Shown one piece after another: positions 16,974 to 24,556 of a stretch of 44,400 nucleotides of DNA (its first letter is position 1; the number at the start of each line of letters is the position of its first letter). The translations under genes were made by a program, and so were the position numbers. Below the pieces are notes generated by a model that saw only the letters and a program-made list of their open reading frames with translations, was not told where the DNA came from and did no database searches. Source of the DNA: Pseudomonadales bacterium (GTDB lineage: Bacteria > Pseudomonadota > Gammaproteobacteria > Pseudomonadales > Azotimanducaceae); NCBI GenBank assembly GCA_019090615.1, contig JAHRVQ010000056.1:1-44400 (forward strand). The letters run 5' to 3'.

Positions 16974-17454
16974 TTTGTGGCTCCATTAAAACTAACAAAA
17001 TACCTTTACAGCAATTTTTGGGCCAATGATAAAGTCAGCCTAAATGCTGTATTACCAGGCGCATGCCGTATTGATGACCGCAAAAAAAATATTCATGCAC
17101 CCAAATTAAACGTACTGCACCATCATAGCTGTCCGCCCATACCAAAGATTAGTCTAGCCATAGGCGCAAGGCTCTGGTATTTATTTCACAGCTTAGGCTG
17201 CAAAATACCTGCTCCTACAATCAACAAGATATTTCAATGGGTTTTAACGAAATTACGCAAAATGCAGCTTCTTAGATAATTATCTACTGAATATAAATAA
17301 GACCGCTTTACTTCAAACGCAGTGGATTTAGAAGAAGTAAATTCAGGCCTACGGGAAATCGATTTATCCTGGTTCTGCTCCTGCTGCAATTAAGTTTCGC
17401 AGTGAGCGACAGCCTTGCTCATATTGACGGCGCGTCTAACCAGACAGATAACGC
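16974..17454. other. Intergenic region, promoter of narK
   Basis: 481 bp without a convincing gene. The right end of the minus-strand TonB-like operon and the start of the minus-strand transporter face it, so it should hold the transporter promoter. I found no clear sigma-54 (GG/GC) element, CRP-type palindrome or T-rich terminator hairpin. A signal-peptide-like reading frame without a start codon ends at 17458 (see rejected items). Confidence 0.5.
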
Positions 17455-18549
17455 CTAACCCGGCAAAAAATGTACCGGATAACTAATTCGGGTAATGGCA
17501 TCATGGCTAACCCCAAAATCAAACAGCCGAATTCGGTTGACCAACTTTTCCATCATATTTGCATCAGCCATATCTGTCGATATCACTTTAATTTCAGACA
17601 CTCGGCCATCGGGTAGTATAACTAACTCCAGCACCACCTTACCAAACAAACCAGGGTTAGTTCGCAAGGCACGTTTATAGAGGGCGTAAATAGCCCCCTT
17701 ATTCAAGTCAAACACCTTTCTTACAGATTCTATACTTCTCTCATAGGATTTTGTTTCAGCTATCAACCCTGACCTTTGATCCTCGGATGTTGTTCGAGGT
17801 TGAAGCGTAGTGCCTGTTCCCGCCAATGGTCTCGCCAATGGCACGGCAGATGGAACCGATGCTTCAACTTTGGTGGTGCTTCGCTCAACCAATGCAACAT
17901 CGATAGTATCGGTGGATAATTCTGCAATATTAATAGTAGCCTGACGTCCAGCGGTCTTTGCTATCGATACCTCGCGTTGCTGCAACGGTCTTTCACCAGG
18001 CGCTGGTTGGATTGAAACCGTCTCACTCAATCTGCTTATATCAATTTTCTCCCGCATTGCTGCAAAATCATCCTTAAAAGCCAGCAACCCAGATAGTTGC
18101 GCTTTTTGTTCCGCCTGCTTAACGGTTTGAGGCACAATAGTTTCGACTAGCGGCGCAATTTTTTTCTCAGGCAGTGCTTTTTTTGCAACGACTTCCTGTG
18201 CAACCGACGGTTGCTTTGCTGGCAATATATTGTTTACCGGTACTGGCTCCACTGACATAGGCTGTTTCGGGACCTGCTTTGGTTTTGGTTTTGGCTCGGG
18301 CTCAGGCTTAATAATTTCCGGCAAGATTTTTGCTTCAACTCGGTCCAACAGCAATTGCACCAGTTGCGGCGCATCTGGCACATAGATTTTTTTCTCAACC
18401 TCCGGCAACTCAATATACAAAATGACAAATGTCAGGATCAGCCCAACAAAAAGTGAAACGCTCAATAACTGGGTAAAAAATTTCTCGTCATCTGCCACAT
18501 CCCAGGGTGAACGTGAACAGATATCATCAACCTGCAAGCTATTACTCAT
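17455..18549 (-). CDS. TonB-like protein with AgmX/PglI C-terminal domain
   Basis: A 364-residue single-pass protein. A short cytoplasmic N terminus, a membrane helix (LLSVSLFVGLILTFVILYI), a Pro/Lys-rich stretch (EPEPKPKPKQVPKQP) and a long linker precede a C-terminal domain of about 80 residues: YKRALRTNPGLFGKVVLEL, LPDGRVSEIKVI, then NRIRLFDFG. This C-terminal pattern is that of AgmX/PglI (Myxococcus gliding protein) and related TonB-like transducers. The TonB S-x-x-x-H motif is altered: LLSVSLF has Phe in place of His. I chose ATG 18549, which overlaps the upstream stop by 8 nt, over the TTG at 18570. It ends the 11-gene operon and should reach across the periplasm to outer-membrane partners. 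Confidence 0.8.
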   Translation of the reverse strand: MSNSLQVDDICSRSPWDVADDEKFFTQLLSVSLFVGLILTFVILYIELPEVEKKIYVPDAPQLVQLLLDRVEAKILPEIIKPEPEPKPKPKQVPKQPMSVEPVPVNNILPAKQPSVAQEVVAKKALPEKKIAPLVETIVPQTVKQAEQKAQLSGLLAFKDDFAAMREKIDISRLSETVSIQPAPGERPLQQREVSIAKTAGRQATINIAELSTDTIDVALVERSTTKVEASVPSAVPLARPLAGTGTTLQPRTTSEDQRSGLIAETKSYERSIESVRKVFDLNKGAIYALYKRALRTNPGLFGKVVLELVILPDGRVSEIKVISTDMADANMMEKLVNRIRLFDFGVSHDAITRISYPVHFLPG

Positions 18550-19039
18550 CAGTATAAATCGTCCCAGCAACCTGATTTACCGCCAATGCGATACGGGTAA
18601 AGCTTGCCTCCTGACAGGTTCTTAATATTCGTTTAAGCAACGCATAAGATAAATCCTGCTCGCCTACAATGGTTACTGCACCAACAAACTCCACATCTGG
18701 TTGACGCATTAAATTTGCTTGTAGGTCAAGCTCAGTGGCCAATGCTTGAATCACAATATCTGACTGTCGCAGTACATCCGCCACGGACGCTATGTTTTTC
18801 CCTTCGATACTAATTTCGTCCCGATATATTGATATTATCAGGTTATCGGCTGGGTTCTGCTCAGCATTTGAATGCGGTAAATCAATATGATCGATGGCTT
18901 CCAGCATCTCTACATCACTAGAATTCAACATCAGAAAGAACACCAGAATGGTGAATATGTCCATTAAGGAAACCAGATTGAGCGGCTTCGGCTTAAGCTT
19001 ACTGCGCTGGCGGCGTTTTTGCCGAAAGGAGGTTGTCAC
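18542..19039 (-). CDS. ExbD/TolR-type motor protein with conserved Asp
   Basis: 165 residues: basic N terminus, one membrane helix LVSLMDIFTILVFFLML, then a periplasmic domain. The Asp in SLMD corresponds to the proton-binding Asp of ExbD/TolR (PFID in E. coli ExbD). It starts at GTG overlapping the previous stop by 4 nt. With the ExbB protein and the second ExbD it should form an inner-membrane proton channel that drives the AgmX/TonB-like protein. It has the ordinary length of the family. Confidence 0.85.
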   Translation of the reverse strand: MTTSFRQKRRQRSKLKPKPLNLVSLMDIFTILVFFLMLNSSDVEMLEAIDHIDLPHSNAEQNPADNLIISIYRDEISIEGKNIASVADVLRQSDIVIQALATELDLQANLMRQPDVEFVGAVTIVGEQDLSYALLKRILRTCQEASFTRIALAVNQVAGTIYTDE

Positions 19040-19635
19040 GATTCTTCTGCCTTCAGTTCATCTACAGCTCTATCACCTGTAACATCATCTGTAACATCAT
19101 CTGTAACATCGCCGTTCATATCCGCAACTACACCTTCTACTGCCAGCACATCACCGAGAGATAAATCAGGAAATAATTCAACCGCTAGCTGTTCGCCAGC
19201 CACTGTAACAGAGAATGAGCGCATACTATCCATGGTATAAACCAGTGTTTGATAGTCTGTTTCGGGCTGTGAAAGCACAATAGCATCACGTTTATCTGGC
19301 AGCCGTTGCTTTATCTCCTGCATCACCAACGACAGGCTACGGAAATCAAATGCTCCATCCTCAAGTTTGGTTATGCGTTTGATCACCCCACGCTGATCAG
19401 ATATCACAATAGCATCATCCAACAACTGAACTTCTAATTGAAGCTGCTCTGAAAAGAGCATGCTATTTTCAGAGCCTGGCGGCAAATCTAGATCAATGAT
19501 CTTGGTATGGGTAAATACCATCGACAATAACAACACTGGCACTAGTACAATCATCAAGTTCATAAATGGCGTAATATCCAGATCTGCACTAGCATTGTTA
19601 TCCCTTTTATGACGCCGCCTTGCTTTTAAACTCAT
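19036..19635 (-). CDS. ExbD/TolR-like protein lacking the conserved Asp
   Basis: 199 residues with the ExbD plan: basic N terminus, ITPFMNLMIVLVPVLLLSM helix and periplasmic domain. The conserved PFID is PFMN here, so the proton-carrying Asp is replaced by Asn, unlike its partner downstream. The C-terminal extension contains DVTD repeats from a 12-bp tandem repeat. I chose ATG 19635, 13 bp after the ExbB stop with ggggtaatggc before it, over the longer frame to 19674. Motors of the Agl type use one TolQ-like and two TolR-like proteins, which matches this pair. It may serve as a structural rather than proton-translocating subunit. Confidence 0.85.
   Translation of the reverse strand: MSLKARRRHKRDNNASADLDITPFMNLMIVLVPVLLLSMVFTHTKIIDLDLPPGSENSMLFSEQLQLEVQLLDDAIVISDQRGVIKRITKLEDGAFDFRSLSLVMQEIKQRLPDKRDAIVLSQPETDYQTLVYTMDSMRSFSVTVAGEQLAVELFPDLSLGDVLAVEGVVADMNGDVTDDVTDDVTGDRAVDELKAEES
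19078..19110. repeat. 12-bp in-frame tandem repeat in ExbD-like gene
   Basis: tgtaacatcatc is repeated, giving DVTD-DVTD-DVTG near the protein's C terminus. About 2.75 copies. Confidence 0.85.
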
Positions 19636-19648
19636 GCCATTACCCCTG

Positions 19649-20413
19649 CTATACAGGCTTTGTATTTTCGGCAACTCTAGCAGCAGCGGCTGCCCTGGTT
19701 CGAGCCTTGGGTCCTGCGGGACTGGCCTGTCCTGGATTCGAAGCAGTTAGCCCGGAGGGAGTTGCCGCCTCGACATTGGCCTGTCTACTTGCGTCAGTAA
19801 AATTCAGAAATTTAACCACAGCAATTTCCAGGTTTTCAACAATAGCGTTGGTCTTACCTTGTAGATAGGCATGTACCAGCAGCAAAGGAATTGCCACCAT
19901 CAAGCCAAAGGCTGTAGTGTTCATTGCAATCGATATACTTTGCGATAATAAATTCGCCTTCTCAGCAGGATCTGCATTGGCAACCGCTGTAAAGGCTGCA
20001 ATAAGACCGATTATAGTACCGAGTAGGCCTAACAAGGTGGCTACGTTAGCAAAAATCGCTAAATAGGGTGTCCGTTTTTCAATCGCAGGTAGCGCTTCCA
20101 TCAGGCCTTCTTCCATCGCGTATTCCACATCCTGCCGCCGCCTGGTACTTTGCATACGTAATAGGCCCTCCTGATATATATGGCCAAGGGCTGAATCTGC
20201 GGTTTTTAACTGCTCCTGTAACGGCTTAAGCTCGCCTTTCCTGAGCAATGGTACTAGCAGCTCAAACTCGCGCCGATTTGAGCGGTTAATTTTGGTTAAA
20301 TGTACAAAACGCTCAATAGCAATCGCCGAGCCTACGGCTAAAACCAAAGAAATCGGCATCATAAACGGCCCGCCGTTTTGAAAAAAGCGTATTATCTGAA
20401 TTGTAAATTCCAT
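19649..20413 (-). CDS. ExbB/TolQ/MotA-type proton channel protein
   Basis: 254 residues with three membrane helices and the family's large cytoplasmic loop: helix 1 near 15-35 (PFMMPISLVLAVGSAIAIE), helix 2 with LLGLLGTIIGLIAAF and helix 3 with AMNTTAFGLMVAIP. The Thr residues of LGTIIG and NTTAFG are the polar residues that line the channel in ExbB and TolQ. The C terminus is Ala/Pro-rich. It is followed 13 bp later by the first ExbD-like gene. It forms the stator pentamer that would energise the TonB-like protein and the periplasmic TPR components. Confidence 0.92.
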   Translation of the reverse strand: MEFTIQIIRFFQNGGPFMMPISLVLAVGSAIAIERFVHLTKINRSNRREFELLVPLLRKGELKPLQEQLKTADSALGHIYQEGLLRMQSTRRRQDVEYAMEEGLMEALPAIEKRTPYLAIFANVATLLGLLGTIIGLIAAFTAVANADPAEKANLLSQSISIAMNTTAFGLMVAIPLLLVHAYLQGKTNAIVENLEIAVVKFLNFTDASRQANVEAATPSGLTASNPGQASPAGPKARTRAAAAARVAENTKPV

Positions 20414-20416
20414 CAG

Positions 20417-20824
20417 CTATTTATCCTCTGATTTAGTACGAAATATTAGTTTTGTAAATGAAAATTTCTTTTCGGCAGGTTGTTCGAAGGGTTTAGCTGA
20501 CGCCATACCGCGATATAACATTTCGCGCCGATATTCGTTCGGGTAAATCGGCGACATGATGCTATCGTTTGACAGTATTGGCTGACGTGCAGTTATTACC
20601 TGACCCTGATGAGTTTTCCAGGGTAGTATATAAAGCACCTTCGGTAACTCTCGATTAGCCTTAATCAAGGTTTCATCCAGATAAATAACTTTCTCCAGAT
20701 CTTTGCTATCCTGATCTTTGCTCACAGGCTGTTCATTAACGACTTCGGTAGCCGGTTGCGCAGCAAAATTATCTATGGATAAAACCACTACTAACAATAA
20801 CAACCATGTTTGAGCCAGGTTCAT
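20417..20824 (-). CDS. Small exported protein of unknown function
   Basis: 135 residues with a signal peptide (MNLAQTWLLLLVVVLSIDNFAA) and no recognisable domain. The mature part has an acidic stretch, a YILPWKTHQGQVI segment and a basic tail. The ATG overlaps the stop of the TPR lipoprotein gene (ATGA), and ExbB starts 3 bp after its stop, so it is firmly embedded in the motor operon and is probably a periplasmic accessory. I do not recognise the family. Confidence 0.65.
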   Translation of the reverse strand: MNLAQTWLLLLVVVLSIDNFAAQPATEVVNEQPVSKDQDSKDLEKVIYLDETLIKANRELPKVLYILPWKTHQGQVITARQPILSNDSIMSPIYPNEYRREMLYRGMASAKPFEQPAEKKFSFTKLIFRTKSEDK

Positions 20825-21525
20825 TGGTTTGCACCGTTAACAGCCAGTTGATCAGCAGCATCAAGTCGTCGCTGAAGCAATACTATCCAGCGAGCCACTC
20901 GATTATCTGGCTGGATTCGTTGTGCTGTGTGATAAGCGGACAGGGAAGCTACCAGGCGCCCCATATATAACTCATACAGAATACCCAGTTCCAAATGAGC
21001 CGCTGCAAAATCAGGGTTGACCAGGATGCAACGCTTAAACGACGCCTCGGCGCGTATAAAGTCTCGCTGCTGCCGTGCTAACAAGCCAATTTGCACCAAT
21101 GGTTGACAATCGTTTGGGCTAGCAACCAAAGCCCTGTCAAACTGCGCATAAGCCTGCTCCTCTCTTTGCGTGTTTGCATAGACAATCCCGAGATTAGTAT
21201 AGGAACTGGCATACTGCGGATAAACACTGATTAGCTGCAGCAGCAGTTGCTCCGCCGCTGCATAATCTTTTTCTCCAAGCGCTGTGTTCGCCTGCTGAAA
21301 CAATCTATCAGCCCGTGCTGAAGGCTGAACCACGTTTTTCGTGGCTGGCTTACCGACGGCTGTTTCTGTATTTTTAACCGACAGGATTTTTACCGGCAAG
21401 ATCGATGATAAACTTGAGCAGCCTGTGACGATCAGCAGCAACAAGCCAGGCAACATTAGACGGGGCACCATCAAACGGAGCAGTATACGGCAATGAATAT
21501 GCCGCTTAATAAAGCCTTTCAACAT
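20821..21525 (-). CDS. TPR lipoprotein, Agl/Glt-like accessory
   Basis: 234 residues. A signal peptide ends in lipobox VTGC; an inner Met (MVPRLMLPGLLLLIVTGC) may be the real start. The mature part has four or so tetratricopeptide repeats: ADRLFQQANTALGEKDYAAA, ASSYTNLGIVYANTQREEQA, then QIGLLARQQRDFIRAEA and AHLELGILYELYMG. TPR lipoproteins of this size accompany TolQR/Agl-type motors as outer-membrane-anchored scaffolds. It overlaps both neighbours in the operon. Confidence 0.85.
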   Translation of the reverse strand: MLKGFIKRHIHCRILLRLMVPRLMLPGLLLLIVTGCSSLSSILPVKILSVKNTETAVGKPATKNVVQPSARADRLFQQANTALGEKDYAAAEQLLLQLISVYPQYASSYTNLGIVYANTQREEQAYAQFDRALVASPNDCQPLVQIGLLARQQRDFIRAEASFKRCILVNPDFAAAHLELGILYELYMGRLVASLSAYHTAQRIQPDNRVARWIVLLQRRLDAADQLAVNGANQ

Positions 21526-24500
21526 AAGCTACCCCCGATGACTGTCGTTTATATTCGCCCGGCGACAAGTGCTCCAATCTCTCCAGACTAACATCAATCC
21601 ATTGATCCCAGCCCTGCTTCCAGGCTCGACTAATATTAGCGGCATAGATATCAATAGCCTGCTCTTCGAAGGGGAATGCCTGTTCTTCTAACAAAATATT
21701 GTACTGCGCTAGTTCCAGTGGATTCAATTCTGTTGGCCGCTCAGATTGAAGAATCGATTCGGCCAGCGCTTCATAAATGGCCCCCGTTTTATACGTCGCT
21801 GCAGAAATGAATTCCGCAACGCCATATTCACCGACCTGTTGAAAGACGCTAAGCGTTTGTTGCATCAAATGCCGTTTGATTTTCAGGCTGCGCTTCAATG
21901 GCAATGCCAGAGCGGCATCATTAAATTCATCAAGCTTATCCTGAGACAAGGTAAATGCGGCCTGAGCAGCCAAATAACGAACCCTGGGATTTAATTCAGC
22001 GGGCGAAGCTGCCGCATAGACTGAGACTTTTTTCTTCATCCAGTAACGTTGTTTCTGTTTTTCGCCAGTTAATTGATACAGCAGATCCATATGCTGCATG
22101 GCTTCCATTCGGATTTCGAAGGGAGCAGGGTATTGATGGGCGTATTGCCGAAAGCTATTGATAGCGGCAGTAATATTTTCAATTTTCAAATACAGCTCTC
22201 CTGCCCTGAACAGGGCCTTTCGCCTGGCGGCAGGCGTTTCTTTTACATCTTCTGATATGGATAACAATTCAGTTGCAGCCATATCTATACTGCCGTGTAA
22301 CTCATAAAGCTCAACCAGTTGGTTAGCAATGTTGATAGTTGCTGGATGATGTCTGAACGATTTTCTGAAACCTTCTAACTGCATCGCAGCCTCTTGATAA
22401 CGCCCCGCCTTAATATAAAGTTGGGCGATATCATACCTTGCGTCAATCGCAAGCTGACTGGAGGCATCAATTTCTGACAGGCGTCTAAGGTGATTGATAC
22501 TTTGTAAATATTCATCTGCAGCTTCCGCAATTTCGGCCTGCTTAAAAACTGCTGCCAATAATTTACCCAGCACTTTTTTATCATTTTTATGCGCCGCAAG
22601 GCTACGGCGATAACTTGCCTCTGCCAGCGCATAATCACCTAATGCAAATTGGCTATGCGCTGCAATCAGAATTGCCGCTGACCAGAGCTCAGCTGCCGTT
22701 TCATTATTAGGAATTTTCTCCACACCCTGATTGACTAACGGCAATACCAGAGTATTGGCCAATTCAAATTGTTGCTGCTCAAAAAGCATATTAGCGGCAT
22801 TAAGCCGTATTCGATCGGTACGCGAATCCATTGGATAATGGTTAATAAAAAACTCACTTGCGAGAATTTTTCGCTGCCGATAGGACAAGACCAAATTGTT
22901 TTCAATAGCCTCGTCTGCCAGGCTTGCCAGGCCTAGTATGGCTGCATAGGCAGCTTCTTTGCCTCGGTCCGAGAATAAAAATCGCTCTGCAACACGCTGA
23001 AATGCATTAACCGCTGCCAGGGTCTCACCGCCATCAAATAAGCTTTCTGCTAACAGAAAGGACATTTTTTCAATATCTTCCGCGTATATATCGGCTTTCG
23101 CATTGCCAGGTTGGCCATTATTTGTAGTAGCGCCGACAAGGGTTGCATCAAAATTCAACAGCCATTTTCGATACCAGCCTGCCGCTATCAAATATTCTGC
23201 GATAAGCCCACTGGTTTGCGCCTGAGCATGGGCATTGGTTGTTTGCTCGGTCATAAACTCAACTAGATCTGCCCTGTAGGTATCAAAAACCGCATCGCCA
23301 TGTATGGCATAAAATTCGCTATTTTTCGCATATCGATCTATGAACTCCAACCGCCCTGGCGCGATTTCAGAATCAAAGCCTGCTTCTTGATATATATTCA
23401 TCACTGCTAGCGCAATACCTGGCGCTTCCTTTGCCAGGGGGTTTTCATCAACAAATTTCAACCAGCTACCAGCACTATCCTGCAACCGGCCTTTATCCTG
23501 ATACCAGTCTGCAAGCGCCGCATAAAGATGAATTTGCCACTCTGGTTTGTGCAGTTTCTGCATTGACAAAGACAGGGTTTCCACCCCATCTAGATAATTT
23601 AAGGTAATCATCGCCAGACGTACCAGGTCATTAACAAATTCTTGCTGTGAAGGCTCAAGTTTTTCTATGCTATTGTCATGCAACAGGTTATGCATCGCTG
23701 TTAGCAGGGCGTCAAATGATGACTGTAATTCACCCTCTTTAAAAAATGCCCAGCTCAACATATACAGGGCATGAATTTGATACTGGCCAGGTGCCTCGGC
23801 TACTGTTTGGTAATCAACAGCTGCAGTTAGATAATCTTGTTCTGAAAAGTTTATCTCAGCTCGCCTGAAACGCGCCTCCATAACAATTGCAGCAACGCCT
23901 TGTACCGTATCGCCTAGCTCTATTGTGCGGTCCAGATGATATACGGATTGCTTCAGCGCTCTGCTTTGGTCATAGGCATGCGCCAGTTGATAATGAATCA
24001 TTACCTGATCCGCTAGGGGTTGCATGGTTTTAGCGGAGGCCATGTTCGACGCTCCTGTCGACGAAAGTATTAAAGAGGTTGGCAACAATAAACCTTCCAG
24101 GTCCTGAATAGCGGCTTTATAGGCACTCGTGCCGGCATTTTCTTCCAGCGCCAGCTGCGCCTGTTGCATTTCCAGTTCTGCTATCCTTAGACCCACCGCA
24201 TAATTTTGTTTTGCATCATCCAGTTGACCCAGAACACTACGATATAAGGCTAACACTTTACTCTGGTCCGGCGTCTCCCGCCGCACCGGCACAGAGGTAT
24301 CTGACTGGCCGGGTAGGCCCAGCTGCTGATCCACTGGCATGGTGCTAATGGCCGCCTTTATTGAAGGCCCTGGCAGGGCAATACCTGCCGGTTTTGACTT
24401 AAATTTAGCTAGGCCAATTTTTGCCAGGCTGATCTCTGACAAAACTTCCGGCATGGCTAGCCGCATTGAACAACTACTAAGTACAAGAATGATTACAGAT

Positions 24501-24556
24501 AACAGGCATCCAGTAGATATAAACCTCAAACTCATAGTCGCGCTACTAACGTTCAT
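21506..24556 (-). CDS. Large TPR lipoprotein (1016 aa)
   Basis: The N terminus MSLRFISTGCLLSVIILVLSSC gives lipobox LSSC. Starts at 24556 and 24535 are both possible; the second gives the compact lipoprotein signal. Nearly the whole protein is helical TPR/SEL-like repeat: QLAHAYDQSRALKQSVYHLD, AEINFSEQDYLTAAVDYQTV, ARYDIAQLYIKAGRYQEAAM and RAGELYLKIENITAAINSF among others. Size and composition recall the big TPR scaffolds of myxococcal gliding/sporulation machines (such as GltE/AgmK types), but equivalence is only inferred. No catalytic motif is present. Confidence 0.8.
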   Translation of the reverse strand: MNVSSATMSLRFISTGCLLSVIILVLSSCSMRLAMPEVLSEISLAKIGLAKFKSKPAGIALPGPSIKAAISTMPVDQQLGLPGQSDTSVPVRRETPDQSKVLALYRSVLGQLDDAKQNYAVGLRIAELEMQQAQLALEENAGTSAYKAAIQDLEGLLLPTSLILSSTGASNMASAKTMQPLADQVMIHYQLAHAYDQSRALKQSVYHLDRTIELGDTVQGVAAIVMEARFRRAEINFSEQDYLTAAVDYQTVAEAPGQYQIHALYMLSWAFFKEGELQSSFDALLTAMHNLLHDNSIEKLEPSQQEFVNDLVRLAMITLNYLDGVETLSLSMQKLHKPEWQIHLYAALADWYQDKGRLQDSAGSWLKFVDENPLAKEAPGIALAVMNIYQEAGFDSEIAPGRLEFIDRYAKNSEFYAIHGDAVFDTYRADLVEFMTEQTTNAHAQAQTSGLIAEYLIAAGWYRKWLLNFDATLVGATTNNGQPGNAKADIYAEDIEKMSFLLAESLFDGGETLAAVNAFQRVAERFLFSDRGKEAAYAAILGLASLADEAIENNLVLSYRQRKILASEFFINHYPMDSRTDRIRLNAANMLFEQQQFELANTLVLPLVNQGVEKIPNNETAAELWSAAILIAAHSQFALGDYALAEASYRRSLAAHKNDKKVLGKLLAAVFKQAEIAEAADEYLQSINHLRRLSEIDASSQLAIDARYDIAQLYIKAGRYQEAAMQLEGFRKSFRHHPATINIANQLVELYELHGSIDMAATELLSISEDVKETPAARRKALFRAGELYLKIENITAAINSFRQYAHQYPAPFEIRMEAMQHMDLLYQLTGEKQKQRYWMKKKVSVYAAASPAELNPRVRYLAAQAAFTLSQDKLDEFNDAALALPLKRSLKIKRHLMQQTLSVFQQVGEYGVAEFISAATYKTGAIYEALAESILQSERPTELNPLELAQYNILLEEQAFPFEEQAIDIYAANISRAWKQGWDQWIDVSLERLEHLSPGEYKRQSSGVAYVERLY

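Noticed and set aside
16977-17279. 100-codon open frame on the plus strand
   Set aside because: No signal peptide, domain or good ribosome site; it sits in the upstream region of the minus-strand transporter and looks like chance.
17371-17458. Signal-peptide-like frame NRFILVLLLLQLSFAVSDS ending in TAA
   Set aside because: No ATG, GTG or TTG start in frame after the preceding stop, and it ends only about 20 residues after the hydrophobic part; perhaps a decayed gene remnant, but not supportable.
17455-20413. Ordinary TonB-ExbB-ExbD iron-uptake system
   Set aside because: No TonB-dependent receptor with plug domain or siderophore gene nearby, two ExbD genes, AgmX-type C-terminal domain and three TPR proteins all point to a different trans-envelope machine.
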